A stretch of 36,861 nucleotides of DNA from Patescibacteria group bacterium UBA3458 (lineage in GTDB: Bacteria > Patescibacteriota > Minisyncoccia > Phycocordibacterales > UBA2100): positions 1-36,861 of the forward strand of contig DFRR01000013.1 in the NCBI GenBank assembly GCA_002378745.1. The letters run 5' to 3'. Both the position numbers and the translations under genes were made by a program. Positions 21,865-29,335 of this stretch are shown one piece after another; position 1 is the first letter of the stretch, and every line of letters begins with the position of its first letter. The notes under the pieces are model-generated. The model saw only the letters and a program-made list of their open reading frames with translations, did not search any database and was not told the origin of the DNA.

Positions 21865-23139
21865 ATGTTTGGCGTTTCAATCCGTTCAATAGTCAGTGGG
21901 TCACTTATTGTAGTGGTCATTTTTACTGCCGGTGTACTCGTTGGGGATCGAGGCGTATTTGCAGAGCAGCTTAACCGCTATGGCCTCTCTGCGTTCGCCG
22001 CCGGAGCTATCTCTGGCGCACAACCGGAGGACGTTGACTTTACGCCGGTATGGAAAGCATGGAATATTCTTGAGCAGCAATTTATTGATGCATATGCAAC
22101 GACTACCACAGAGGGATCAACCACTACCGATATGGCAGCCGTACGCCAAGAGCGTGTGTGGGGAATGATCAGTGGACTTGCTGAATCAATGGGAGACCCA
22201 TATACAGTATTTTTACCACCTTCGGAAGCTGAAATATTTCAAAGCGATATCAGTGGAAGTTTTGAAGGAGTTGGCATGGAAATCTCAATTCGCGACCGTG
22301 TGCTAACGGTCGTGTCGCCGCTAAAGGATACTCCGGCTGCAAAATCAGGCATTAAGGCGGAAGACAAAATTATTACGATTGATGGAACCTCAACGAAAGA
22401 TATGAGCATCGACACTGCTGTCGGGCTCATTCGTGGAGAGCGGGGCACCCCGGTCACATTTACCATTATTCGCGAAGGAGAAGCATCGGTACTTGAGATT
22501 ACTGTGGTACGTGATGTCATTGAAATTCCGACAATTGAGACAACTCGACGAGACGACGGTATATTCGTAATCGAGCTATACAATTTTTCGGCAAAATCAT
22601 CTGAGTTATTCCGCCTCGCGTTGAAAGAATTTGCAGCGACCAATTATGATAAACTCGTCATTGATGTGCGGGGTAATCCAGGGGGGTATCTTGATGCGGC
22701 GGTTGATATGGCGAGTTGGTTCCTGCCGAGTGGTAAAATCGTAGTCACTGAAGACTATGGTGGCAAACAAGAGATGCGTGTGCACCGCAGTCGAGGATAC
22801 GATGTATTCACTGACGATTTGAAGCTAGTCATTCTCATTGATGGTGGCTCCGCATCTGCTTCAGAAATTCTTGCTGGCTCACTACGTGAACATGGCGTTG
22901 CAACACTCGTTGGTACATCAAGTTTTGGTAAAGGGTCAGTACAAGAATTGATAGACATCACTCCGGAAACATCGCTTAAGGTCACGGTAGCGCGTTGGTT
23001 GCTCAAGGGAGACGTGTTTATTACACGAGATGGCATTCAGCCCGACATCGTAGTCGAGTTCCCAGACGATGAGGATATTGAAGCAGATCGCGACTACATT
23101 CTGGAACGTGCTGTTGAATTTCTGATTGTGGGGGAGTAA
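21865..23139 (+). CDS. S41 C-terminal processing protease (CtpA-like)
   Basis: The 424-aa secreted serine protease has an N-terminal membrane/signal segment (about 7-27), a PDZ domain (about 128-205: GVGMEISIRDRVLTVVSPL, PAAKSGIKAEDKIITIDG) and a tail-specific protease domain. The catalytic serine is in GGSASASEILAG (about 328) and the lysine in SSFGKGSVQ (about 356), with VIDVRGNPGGYLDAAV before them. It probably trims or degrades cell-envelope proteins. The catalytically dead protease at 4635-5480 belongs to a different fold. Confidence 0.95.
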   Translation: MFGVSIRSIVSGSLIVVVIFTAGVLVGDRGVFAEQLNRYGLSAFAAGAISGAQPEDVDFTPVWKAWNILEQQFIDAYATTTTEGSTTTDMAAVRQERVWGMISGLAESMGDPYTVFLPPSEAEIFQSDISGSFEGVGMEISIRDRVLTVVSPLKDTPAAKSGIKAEDKIITIDGTSTKDMSIDTAVGLIRGERGTPVTFTIIREGEASVLEITVVRDVIEIPTIETTRRDDGIFVIELYNFSAKSSELFRLALKEFAATNYDKLVIDVRGNPGGYLDAAVDMASWFLPSGKIVVTEDYGGKQEMRVHRSRGYDVFTDDLKLVILIDGGSASASEILAGSLREHGVATLVGTSSFGKGSVQELIDITPETSLKVTVARWLLKGDVFITRDGIQPDIVVEFPDDEDIEADRDYILERAVEFLIVGE

Positions 23140-23253
23140 GATTGCGGTCATGAATCCCGTTAGAAAGACGTTTCTTCTTGGGATCATCTCGAATTATGGA
23201 TACGGTGAATTTTCGAGAAGCATGTGGATTATAAATGATAAATTTCTAGCGGG

Positions 23254-23700
23254 ATGAAAGTCATACTTTTAAAAGACGTAGCAGGGGTTGGACTTCGCAA
23301 TGAAGTCAAAAATGTTGCCGATGGATACGCACAGAACTTCCTTATTCGTAAGGGACTTGCTGAACTTGCCACAATAGCCAAGGTGCAGAAGGCACAAAAT
23401 GCAGCAGCGGATCGCTTGGCGAAACAAGAGGCAGCAAAGGAATCCTTACAGGCAGGACTCGCATCTCTGAAGGGGCAGACGCTGACTATCCGTGCAAATG
23501 CAAACGAAAAGAACCACTTGTTTGAAGCAGTACATGCAGAGGCTATCGCTGCACAACTTAAGGAGGTAGCGGGAGTTACTGTTAATCCGGACGCTATTCT
23601 CATTGAGGCGCCTATAAAAGAGGTTGGCGATTTTACAGTACACGTTACCGTCGGTGCAACAAAAGTACCGGTGCAAATTGCTGTCGAAAAAAGCGAATAA
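23254..23700 (+). CDS. rplI: 50S ribosomal protein bL9
   Basis: The 148-aa protein starts MKVILLKDVAGVGLRNEVKNVADGYAQNFLIRKGLA, the classic bL9 N-terminal domain. It then has the long connecting helix (KQEAAKESLQAGLASLK) and a C-terminal domain ending FTVHVTVGATKVPVQIAVE. Length is normal. bL9 is reported missing from some CPR lineages, so its presence here may help placement; that is recalled knowledge, not tested. TATAAA about 20 nt upstream is a possible -10. Confidence 0.96.
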   Translation: MKVILLKDVAGVGLRNEVKNVADGYAQNFLIRKGLAELATIAKVQKAQNAAADRLAKQEAAKESLQAGLASLKGQTLTIRANANEKNHLFEAVHAEAIAAQLKEVAGVTVNPDAILIEAPIKEVGDFTVHVTVGATKVPVQIAVEKSE

Positions 23701-23728
23701 TGCGCGAATAGACACTAAAATAGACACT

Positions 23729-23760
23729 AAAAAACGCCGCTGATATCAGCGGCGTTTTTT
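23729..23760. terminator. Bidirectional terminator between rplI and rpmA
   Basis: AAAAAACGCCGCTGAT pairs with ATCAGCGGCGTTTTTT with no unpaired loop in the written sequence. It serves rplI on + and rpmA on -. A 12-bp tandem duplication (TAGACACTAAAA twice) leads into it. Confidence 0.93.
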
Positions 23761-23782
23761 GTATCAAACTAAACAATTGAGC

Positions 23783-24055
23783 TTAAAGTACGTCCACGAC
23801 TTTCTTTTTGGTGACGTTGCCATCAAATCGAGTCTTGCGAGTCTCTCGGAAGCTTACCGTGCCATCAGTAAGTGCAAAAAGAGTGTGGTCTTTGCCGAGC
23901 CCCACATTCTTGCCAGCAAGAATCTTAGTCCCACGTTGGCGCACAATAATAGAGCCGGTCTGCGCTTTCTGACCGTCAGCAATCTTCGTACCCAAGTATT
24001 TCGGGTTTGAATCTCGTAGGTTTCTGGCTGTCCCTCCAGCTTTTCTATGTGCCAT
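23783..24055 (-). CDS. rpmA: 50S ribosomal protein bL27
   Basis: The 90-aa protein starts MAHRKAGGTARNLRDSNPKYLGTK and continues GSIIVRQRGTKILAGKNVGLGKDHTLFAL, the canonical bL27 pattern whose N-terminus reaches the peptidyl-transferase centre. It begins directly at MAH, without the cleaved N-terminal extension seen in Firmicutes. It stands alone, convergent with rplI, and away from rplU. Confidence 0.96.
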   Translation of the reverse strand: MAHRKAGGTARNLRDSNPKYLGTKIADGQKAQTGSIIVRQRGTKILAGKNVGLGKDHTLFALTDGTVSFRETRKTRFDGNVTKKKVVDVL

Positions 24056-24083
24056 ATTTCAAATGTAAGGTATTATGTCCGCA

Positions 24084-24455
24084 ATGGCGAACTGGTGGGA
24101 AAGTATACGCGAAAGAGCCCTGCAAATCAAGGGCCATAACGTACTGGAGTCAAATGACCTACTAACGGTCGCAATCGTCCTCTGTGTCGGGTTTTCCGCC
24201 TTCGGACTGGGTAGATTATCAAATATCGAAACGCAACGACCGGCAGTACAACAGTTTACTGCTTCTGTCTATAGCGGGGAGCCACTGCAGGCAGGTGGGA
24301 AAATAGTAGCATCGAGAAACGGCACCAAGTATCACTTCCCGTGGTGTGCAGGTGCCCAAGCAATGAATGAAGAAAATAAAGTATGGTTTGACTCGGAAGA
24401 GGCAGCTCGGACTGCAGGGTATACTCCCGCATCGAATTGTCGCGGACTGCGGTAA
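24084..24455 (+). CDS. Single-pass membrane protein with YHFPWC domain
   Basis: The protein of about 123 aa has one membrane helix (about 26-46) and a C-terminal domain reading KIVASRNGTKYHFPWCAGA, then VWFDSEEAARTAGYTPASNC. The pattern resembles the Ada-type metal-binding fold seen in many CPR membrane proteins; two cysteines (PWC and NC) remain. Function is unknown. An upstream ATG at 24075 overlaps TATTAT (24071-24076), so ATG 24084, 7 nt after that box, is the better start for a leaderless mRNA. It is divergent from rpmA. Confidence 0.75.
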   Translation: MANWWESIRERALQIKGHNVLESNDLLTVAIVLCVGFSAFGLGRLSNIETQRPAVQQFTASVYSGEPLQAGGKIVASRNGTKYHFPWCAGAQAMNEENKVWFDSEEAARTAGYTPASNCRGLR

Positions 24456-24491
24456 GTTTGAGGTTTGAACAGCTTAGTTTATAGTTATGGT

Positions 24492-25088
24492 ATGTTGATT
24501 TTAGATGTTGAAGCGTCAGGGACTGAATATCATAAACACTCAATCGTAAGTCTCGGTGCGCTTGATTTGCATAACCCACAAAACAGATTCTACGAGGAGT
24601 GTCGTATTTGGGATGGTGCACACATCATGGAAGGTGCACTTGAAGTGAACGGATTCACCGAAGAAGAAATCACTGACCCAACAAAGCAAACAGAAGGGGA
24701 GCTTATAGAAAAGTTTCTTGCATGGGCAGAGTCGTTGGAAGACAAAACCTTTGGTGGACAGAATGTTTCGTTTGACCGAGATTTTGTGAAAGCAGCATGC
24801 GAACGCGCCGGATTCAACTACACGTTTGCATACCGCACTATCGATAGTCACTCCCTAGCGTGGATGCACATTATTAAGCGAGGCGAGGTACCTCCGATTG
24901 ATGCTGAGCATAAGCGCAGCGCTTTGAATCTCGATGCTGTATTAAACTACACAGGCATTCCTGAAGAACCGCACCCACACAATGCGCTTACCGGGGCGTT
25001 GAGTCATGCGGAGGTTATCTCACGTCTCTTGTATGACAAGAAATTACTTCCTGAATTTGATCAGTACGATATTCCATGGCAGAAGTAG
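24492..25088 (+). CDS. DEDD-family 3'-5' exonuclease
   Basis: The protein of 198 aa starts MLILDVEASGTEYHKHSIVS. Motif ExoI is DVEASG (Asp and Glu), ExoII lies around FGGQNVSFDRDFV (Asp), and ExoIII is HNALTGALSHAEV, with His in place for a DEDDh enzyme and Ala-Leu-Ser where Ala-x-x-Asp is usual. It could be a DnaQ-like proofreading nuclease or an RNase T/oligoribonuclease relative. I prefer ATG 24492 over an upstream TTG because -10 TATAGT (24480-24485) sits 6 nt before it with -35 TTGAGG at 16 nt. Confidence 0.75.
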   Translation: MLILDVEASGTEYHKHSIVSLGALDLHNPQNRFYEECRIWDGAHIMEGALEVNGFTEEEITDPTKQTEGELIEKFLAWAESLEDKTFGGQNVSFDRDFVKAACERAGFNYTFAYRTIDSHSLAWMHIIKRGEVPPIDAEHKRSALNLDAVLNYTGIPEEPHPHNALTGALSHAEVISRLLYDKKLLPEFDQYDIPWQK

Positions 25089-25098
25089 TCAGACGCGG

Positions 25099-25104
25099 TA
25101 TAAT
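25099..25104 (+). promoter_or_regulatory. -10 box of the slipin gene
   Basis: TATAAT in GCGGTATAATCAG lies just after the exonuclease stop and gives a leader of about 50 nt before ATG 25160. No convincing -35 or Shine-Dalgarno is visible. Confidence 0.5.
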
Positions 25105-25159
25105 CAGTGTATCTTGTACCTGTTCTTTCTCTGAGTTTAGAAACTAAAACCACCAACGT

Positions 25160-25906
25160 ATGGAAATCATTGTAATTCTTATTCTTCTCATCGTTATTGC
25201 AGTTGCGATACTTCGACAGGTTAACCAATACGAGCGCGGTGTGATGTTCACCATGGGACGATACACCGGTATCCGTGAAGCGGGATGGCGCATCGTCATT
25301 CCTGTATTTCAGCGGATGCATAAAGTTGATATGCGTGTAAAAGCAGTCGATGTACCACAACAGCAAGCAATTACAAAAGACAACATTGCGGTTGGCGTGA
25401 ATGCCGTCATTTACTATAAAGTCTCAGATGCCGATAAGGCGGTTCTTAATGTTGAGGACTTCTTCTTTGCGATGAGTCAGCTCGCACAGACAACTATGCG
25501 AAATGTGGTTGGCGAAGTCGAACTCGACGAGCTACTTGCCGGTCGCGACAAAATATCGGAGCGCATTCGTTCGATTGTTGACGAAGCAAGTGATGATTGG
25601 GGTATTAAAGTGGGGAACGTGGAGCTCAAAGATGTGATTCTCCAGGCTGATATGGAACGAACCATTGCAAAGCAAGCAGAAGCTGAGCGAGAAAAGCGAG
25701 CGGTTATCATCAAGGCGGAAGGGGAAGTGCTCTCAGCGGAAAACATGGCGAAAGCCGCTTCAATTCTTGGAAGTGCACCAGGTGCGCTTCATTTGCGCAC
25801 CTTGCAATCACTTAACGATTTGAGTTCTGACCAAAGCAATACCGTTGTATTCGCGACGCCAATAGAAGTACTACGCGCATTTGAAAAAATTGGGGGAGGG
25901 AAGTAA
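25160..25906 (+). CDS. Slipin / stomatin-like SPFH (Band 7) protein
   Basis: The 248-aa membrane-associated scaffold has an N-terminal hydrophobic hairpin (about 2-18), then the Band 7 domain: NQYERGVMFTMGRYTGIREAGWRIVIP, VDMRVKAVDVPQQ, ITKDNIAVGVNAVIYYKV. A C-terminal amphipathic helix (MERTIAKQAEAEREKRAVIIKAEGE) drives oligomerisation. This matches prokaryotic slipins. No NfeD-type partner protease is adjacent. It may organise membrane microdomains, by family analogy. Confidence 0.93.
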   Translation: MEIIVILILLIVIAVAILRQVNQYERGVMFTMGRYTGIREAGWRIVIPVFQRMHKVDMRVKAVDVPQQQAITKDNIAVGVNAVIYYKVSDADKAVLNVEDFFFAMSQLAQTTMRNVVGEVELDELLAGRDKISERIRSIVDEASDDWGIKVGNVELKDVILQADMERTIAKQAEAEREKRAVIIKAEGEVLSAENMAKAASILGSAPGALHLRTLQSLNDLSSDQSNTVVFATPIEVLRAFEKIGGGK

Positions 25907-25935
25907 CACGGTACGTGCATAGTACGAAGTAGTAC

Positions 25936-27648
25936 ATGAGTACACACACCACAGACTATACGCACCTTGCAGAAACACTACAGGCACTCGGCATAGAGTG
26001 TGATATGTCACTTGATACGCGCACGCGTTACGCAACCGACGAAAGTGTGTTTGCGGTCATGCCGGAGTTGATAGTCTTTCCGAAAGACACGGCACAGGTG
26101 CAGACCATTGTACGTACCGTGGGTGAACTGAATCAACAGGGAAATGCATTCTCGCTCACTCCACGAGCAGCGGGTACCGGTTTGTCTGGAGGTTCACTCA
26201 ATGACTCGGTCATCATTGATACCGCTAAGTACTTAAGTGGCTTTGATGAGCTCCTAATATTGCCCGATGGGACGGCGCGTATCGCTGCGCGACCCGGGGC
26301 ATTCTTCCGTGATTTTGATGCATATACGAAAAAGCACGGATTTTTTCTACCTCCGTATCCGTCATCGCGCGATATTTGCACGGTCGGTGGCATGGTAGCG
26401 AATAATGCGGCTGGCCCTGACTCTCTCAAGTATGGGCATACGGCACAGTATGTCGCAGAGCTGGAAGTAGTACTTCATGATGGGTGGGCGTATACGTTAA
26501 AGCCGCTGCAATTTGACGAATTATGCGATGCGATTCGACAAGATAATGCCTTGGGTGCCGTGTACCGTGATGTATGGATGAGAATCGAGAATTCACTGGA
26601 TATACTACAAGCAGGGAAACCGGAGTCATCAAAGAACTCATCTGGGTATGCGATATGGGATGTGCTCAAAGCCGATTCTATCGAGAGTTTCAAAACAGGG
26701 CAGGGGACATTCTCGCTCATTCCGCTGTTTGCCGGCTCCCAAGGAACGCTCGGGATTATCACCAATATTGTATTTTCAGTTATACCTGAAACCGAAGTGT
26801 CTGACTTGCTCGTCGTACCGATACAACATATCGAAAGTATCGGAGAGGGTATTCAGACGCTACTTGAGCACAATCCTCGTAACATTGAAATATTTGACGA
26901 TCGTACCTACAAACTTGCTCGTAGCAACTTATCGTTCTTCAAGACACAATTTTATGCACAGAGCTTCACACAATACATGCGATTTCTCTTTCACTTCTGG
27001 ATGAATGAATTGTTCAGTTTCAAACAACGTACACCATCGTTTGTATTACTCGTGACCTTTGATGGCGTCACAAAAGTTCAAGCAAATAAAGAACTCAAAG
27101 CCGCGTATATGCATATGCACGCAGAAGGTAGGCGCGCATGGTATGTTCGCAGCGCGGGGCGCACCGAAATGTTTTGGAAGATTCGGTTTGCAAGCTATTC
27201 GCTGGCAAAGCTGGGAAAGGAAAACCGAAGACCGGCGGCGTTTCTTGAGGACATGATTATTCCGCCACGATTTTTGCCTGAATTTCTTGCAGAATTGACC
27301 GAGACACTACGCACTTACGATGCCGAGTATGCGATGCATGGGCATGGGGGAAATGGACACTTTCATTTCTATCCATTGCTCGACTTCACGAATCCTGAGA
27401 CACCGAGAAAGATTAAACAAATGGCAGATGATTGTTTTGCGTTGGCGAGAAGATATAAAGGAAATATTTGCGGGGAGCACAATGATGGTATTATCCGTAC
27501 GCCATATTTAAGTCAATTGTTTACACAAGATATGCTCGCTACTTTTGTAGCAATTGAGCATGCGTTTGATCCGAATGACATATTTAATCCGGGCAAGAAA
27601 GTGCATCCAAAATTCGACATCGTGTCGTATATTCGGAAAACAAACTAA
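25936..27648 (+). CDS. FAD-linked oxidase (GlcD / D-lactate dehydrogenase type)
   Basis: The 570-aa flavoenzyme has a PCMH-type FAD domain (PRAAGTGLSGGSLNDSVIIDT, then TVGGMVANNAAGPDSLKYGHT) and a C-terminal substrate domain. The latter carries HGHGGNGHFHFYP (about 466-478) and a final CGEHNDGIIRTPYL...FDPNDIFNPGKK, all typical of 2-hydroxyacid dehydrogenases such as D-lactate or glycolate oxidases. There are no Fe-S cysteine motifs, so it is not a fused GlcF type. Substrate and electron acceptor are unknown. A long inverted repeat follows. Confidence 0.9.
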   Translation: MSTHTTDYTHLAETLQALGIECDMSLDTRTRYATDESVFAVMPELIVFPKDTAQVQTIVRTVGELNQQGNAFSLTPRAAGTGLSGGSLNDSVIIDTAKYLSGFDELLILPDGTARIAARPGAFFRDFDAYTKKHGFFLPPYPSSRDICTVGGMVANNAAGPDSLKYGHTAQYVAELEVVLHDGWAYTLKPLQFDELCDAIRQDNALGAVYRDVWMRIENSLDILQAGKPESSKNSSGYAIWDVLKADSIESFKTGQGTFSLIPLFAGSQGTLGIITNIVFSVIPETEVSDLLVVPIQHIESIGEGIQTLLEHNPRNIEIFDDRTYKLARSNLSFFKTQFYAQSFTQYMRFLFHFWMNELFSFKQRTPSFVLLVTFDGVTKVQANKELKAAYMHMHAEGRRAWYVRSAGRTEMFWKIRFASYSLAKLGKENRRPAAFLEDMIIPPRFLPEFLAELTETLRTYDAEYAMHGHGGNGHFHFYPLLDFTNPETPRKIKQMADDCFALARRYKGNICGEHNDGIIRTPYLSQLFTQDMLATFVAIEHAFDPNDIFNPGKKVHPKFDIVSYIRKTN

Positions 27649-27658
27649 GTGAAATATC

Positions 27659-27692
27659 TGCATTCTACCATTCTATAGAATGGCAGAATGCA
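27659..27692 (+). terminator. Inverted repeat after the FAD oxidase gene
   Basis: TGCATTCTACCATTCT pairs with AGAATGGCAGAATGCA with one mismatch and a 2-nt centre. It lies 10 nt after the stop codon. There is no T-run, so it may be a terminator or an mRNA-stabilising hairpin. Confidence 0.55.
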
Positions 27693-27725
27693 AATCGTAC
27701 TGACACGAGTGTATATGCATATATA

Positions 27726-27775
27726 AAAAGAGCCCGGCTCTTTTGAACGGGCGTTCGATTGGAGAGCCGGGCTCC
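27726..27775 (-). terminator. Terminator of small membrane protein 1
   Basis: On the minus strand GAGCCCGGCTCT pairs with AGAGCCGGGCTC around a 26-nt loop and is followed by TTTTTATAT. Confidence 0.85.
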
Positions 27776-27794
27776 CCGAAGTGTGAGTGTGGCG

Positions 27795-27947
27795 TTAGCC
27801 GAAAATCATTTCGAAAAGCTTCTGCATCTGGTCCGGATTTTCGATATAGTACCAGACGATGAATGCTGCCATGCCGATAGCAAAGGCTGCATAAATGCCC
27901 TCATAGAGGACGTCCATCGCTTTCTCAAACCCTGGTTTCCCAGTCAT
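27795..27947 (-). CDS. Small membrane protein 1 (50 aa)
   Basis: The 50-aa protein begins MTGKPGFEKAMDVLYEGIYA, has one membrane helix (about 17-37, AFAIGMAAFIVWYY) and an amphipathic C-terminal end (NPDQMQKLFEMIFG). A strong Shine-Dalgarno (AAGGAGGT) lies 7 nt before the ATG, which fixes this start over longer in-frame openings. A terminator follows directly. I do not recognise the family. It is one of a run of similar cassettes on this strand. Confidence 0.8.
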   Translation of the reverse strand: MTGKPGFEKAMDVLYEGIYAAFAIGMAAFIVWYYIENPDQMQKLFEMIFG

Positions 27948-28023
27948 CTTTTGACCTCCTTTTTCTCGTACTCGGGAAGTACACGGTGCCATAGGGAAGG
28001 GGATTTCGTCAAGCAAATATAAA

Positions 28024-28080
28024 GAGAGCCCGAACCCTCCAACATACGTAGCAAAACGCAGTGGAGAGCCCAGGCCCTCC
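28024..28080 (-). terminator. Possible terminator of small membrane protein 2
   Basis: The gap between two small genes holds repeated GGGCTCTC blocks and a TCCA/TGGA stem on the minus strand, ending in TCTCTTTATATT. Pairing is imperfect, so this is weaker than the neighbouring terminators. Confidence 0.4.
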
Positions 28081-28103
28081 CAACTCAACTTAGTGATGGC
28101 CGC

Positions 28104-28346
28104 TTAGCCGCCGTAGGTTGCCACAGCCTGCAGCAGGAAGCCCAGGAGAAGGCCGGAAGAGATGAGCAGGGCGACTCTTTTCAGAGTCCAGAAACGCCGG
28201 CGCTTGGGGCGAACGACGTCGGATTCATCGTGGTGCGTTTCCGTCCCAGATGACTCCTCATGCTCGCATTCCGGCGTGTGCGTATGCACCTGCTCTTCCT
28301 CGTGTCCCTCATCGGTTGCTGCCGCTTCGGTGTCCTCTTTGGTCAT
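28104..28346 (-). CDS. Small membrane protein 2 (80 aa, acidic/His-rich head)
   Basis: The 80-aa protein has a strongly acidic, histidine-rich N-terminal half (DEGHEEEQVHTHTPECEHEE, then ETHHDESD), a basic patch RPKRRRFWTLKR, and one C-terminal membrane helix (ALLISSGLLLGFLLQAVA). It looks like a tail-anchored protein with the head in the cytoplasm by the positive-inside rule. The His/Glu/Cys content could bind metal ions, which is inference only. An AAAGGG Shine-Dalgarno-like site lies about 8 nt before the ATG. I do not recognise it. Confidence 0.7.
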   Translation of the reverse strand: MTKEDTEAAATDEGHEEEQVHTHTPECEHEESSGTETHHDESDVVRPKRRRFWTLKRVALLISSGLLLGFLLQAVATYGG

Positions 28347-28382
28347 GTGCAGACCCTTTCTTTGTTGTGGGTTGGGATGCGC

Positions 28383-28412
28383 ATTGTGCACCCGAAACAT
28401 ACATAGTGTCAA
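28383..28412 (-). promoter_or_regulatory. Promoter of small membrane protein 2
   Basis: The -35 TTGACA and -10 CACAAT (in GCACAATGCG) are separated by 18 nt. The same GCACAATGCG -10 block recurs in the promoter at 28668-28696. Confidence 0.65.
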
Positions 28413-28419
28413 ATAGAAC

Positions 28420-28445
28420 GAGCCCAACCCCGAAGGGAAGGGCTC
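28420..28445 (-). terminator. Terminator of small membrane protein 3
   Basis: A perfect hairpin GAGCCC-TT-CCC-TTCG-GGG-TT-GGGCTC (UUCG tetraloop on the minus strand) lies 7 nt after the stop codon, followed by GTTCTATTT. Confidence 0.8.
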
Positions 28446-28452
28446 GTGCTCA

Positions 28453-28632
28453 TCAGAGGGGGAAGGAAGTGAAAAGTCTGGTGAGAAAGGCGGCTGAGGC
28501 CAGAAGAATAGCTGCAATGATCGCGACTATCTGCCACGGGCGCATGTCATTGAGGACATGCTCCAGTGTCAGGCCATCTGTTTTTTGCTCTCCTGCTCCT
28601 TCTTCCTTCCGAAGACGAACTACTTGCCCCAT
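28453..28632 (-). CDS. Small membrane protein 3 (59 aa)
   Basis: The 59-aa protein begins MGQVVRLRKEEGAGEQKTDG, continues LTLEHVLNDMRPWQ and ends in a membrane helix (IVAIIAAILLASAAFLTRLF). AGGAGG lies 9 nt before the ATG and a full promoter is visible upstream. It is too short for the usual ORF cut-off. I do not recognise the family. Confidence 0.78.
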   Translation of the reverse strand: MGQVVRLRKEEGAGEQKTDGLTLEHVLNDMRPWQIVAIIAAILLASAAFLTRLFTSFPL

Positions 28633-28667
28633 AGGGTAGTCCTCCTGTTTAAGATGAGTAGATACGC

Positions 28668-28696
28668 ATTGTGCATTGAATTAGGATGTGTGTCAA
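28668..28696 (-). promoter_or_regulatory. Promoter of small membrane protein 3
   Basis: The consensus -35 TTGACA, an exact 17-nt spacer and -10 CACAAT, embedded in GCACAATGCG as at 28383-28412. Confidence 0.75.
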
Positions 28697-28702
28697 CAAA
28701 TA

Positions 28703-28731
28703 GAAAAGGCTCAGCACCGAAGTGCTGAGCC
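28703..28731 (-). terminator. Terminator of small membrane protein 4
   Basis: A perfect 10-bp stem GGCTCAGCAC-TTCG-GTGCTGAGCC with a UUCG tetraloop, followed by TTTTCTATTTG on the minus strand. Confidence 0.92.
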
Positions 28732-28742
28732 TGTCCCGACGG

Positions 28743-28859
28743 CTAGAAGAACTGAGTAGTTGCGATGGCCGCGAAGTATGCAAATGCTGAAATCGCGAGA
28801 ACCCCAACGCAGAACCGCAGGTTCTTCTTGGATTGTGCCGCTTGTGTGGCTGCATCCAT
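28743..28859 (-). CDS. Small membrane protein 4 (38 aa)
   Basis: The 38-aa protein has a polar N-terminus (MDAATQAAQSKKNLR) and a hydrophobic C-terminal half (VGVLAISAFAYFAAIATTQFF), predicted to be one membrane helix. AAAGGGG about 10 nt upstream is a modest ribosome site. Promoter and terminator frame it as an independent unit. No recognised family. Confidence 0.7.
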   Translation of the reverse strand: MDAATQAAQSKKNLRFCVGVLAISAFAYFAAIATTQFF

Positions 28860-28893
28860 AAGAGTGTACCCCTTTGTCGTCTGGAATAGCGGG

Positions 28894-28923
28894 ATAGTAC
28901 TACAGAGGGTAGGGGGATGACAA
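28894..28923 (-). promoter_or_regulatory. Promoter of small membrane protein 4
   Basis: -35 TTGTCA and -10 TACTAT are separated by 18 nt, about 35 nt upstream of the ATG. Confidence 0.6.
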
Positions 28924-28949
28924 GTGTTTATATTTGTGTAGACTACGAA

Positions 28950-29034
28950 ACACTGCTGTCGCCCTGGGTTAGCCTCCCGTTGGCGGCGGCCAACTTGGCG
29001 GAGCGCTGTACCCCAGCTGCTCCGCCCTTTTTAT
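28950..29034 (+). ncRNA. Candidate small RNA with GC-rich terminator
   Basis: After TAGACT (28939-28944, a possible -10) comes a short GC-rich stretch with no ORF. It contains CCTGGG/CCCAG complementarity and GGCGGCGGCC. It ends in a strong terminator, GGCGGAGC (28997-29004) pairing with GCTCCGCC and then CTTTTT. It lies on the strand opposite the small-protein cassettes. No -35 is convincing, so it may instead be only a terminator for + strand transcription. Confidence 0.4.
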
Positions 29035-29046
29035 TTCTACATATAT

Positions 29047-29074
29047 AGAAAAGGCCCGTGCCGAAGCACGGGCC
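29047..29074 (-). terminator. Terminator of small membrane protein 5
   Basis: GGCCCGTGC-TTCG-GCACGGGCC is a perfect 9-bp stem with a UUCG tetraloop, followed by TTTTCTATATA on the minus strand. Confidence 0.92.
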
Positions 29075-29083
29075 ATTCCGAAA

Positions 29084-29224
29084 CTAGTAGAGCACGGAAC
29101 CATTGTGGTAAATTGCCAAAACGACATACGCTGTAATGGCAAGAATCACAAGGATCCACGAGGTGGTTTCTGAGGCGAAAAAGGTACGCCATCCGCCAGA
29201 GGACTTCCGCCGAACGCGATTCAT
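29084..29224 (-). CDS. Small membrane protein 5 (46 aa)
   Basis: The 46-aa protein has a basic head (MNRVRRKSSGGWRTFFAS) and one membrane helix (WILVILAITAYVVLAIY), ending NGSVLY. The ribosome site GAGGAGGAGG is the strongest in the window, 5-6 nt before the ATG. Promoter (29258-29286) and UUCG terminator frame it. No recognised family; the layout matches its four neighbours. Confidence 0.8.
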   Translation of the reverse strand: MNRVRRKSSGGWRTFFASETTSWILVILAITAYVVLAIYHNGSVLY

Positions 29225-29257
29225 ATTCGTTCCTCCTCCTCTTAGCTTGGAGTATTT

Positions 29258-29286
29258 ATGCTACCTAGGGTTTCTGCAGAAGGCAA
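29258..29286 (-). promoter_or_regulatory. Promoter of small membrane protein 5
   Basis: -35 TTGCCT, 17-nt spacer, -10 TAGCAT, about 33 nt before the ATG. Confidence 0.55.
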
Positions 29287-29335
29287 GGGGAGGGAAAGTG
29301 AGTTGATAGTTGGTAGTTTATAGTTGATAGGGACA

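Noticed and set aside
27795..28088. Longer 97-aa reading of small membrane protein 1
   Set aside because: The strong AAGGAGGT site directly before ATG 27947 fixes the shorter 50-aa form; the extra N-terminus crosses promoter and terminator sequence.
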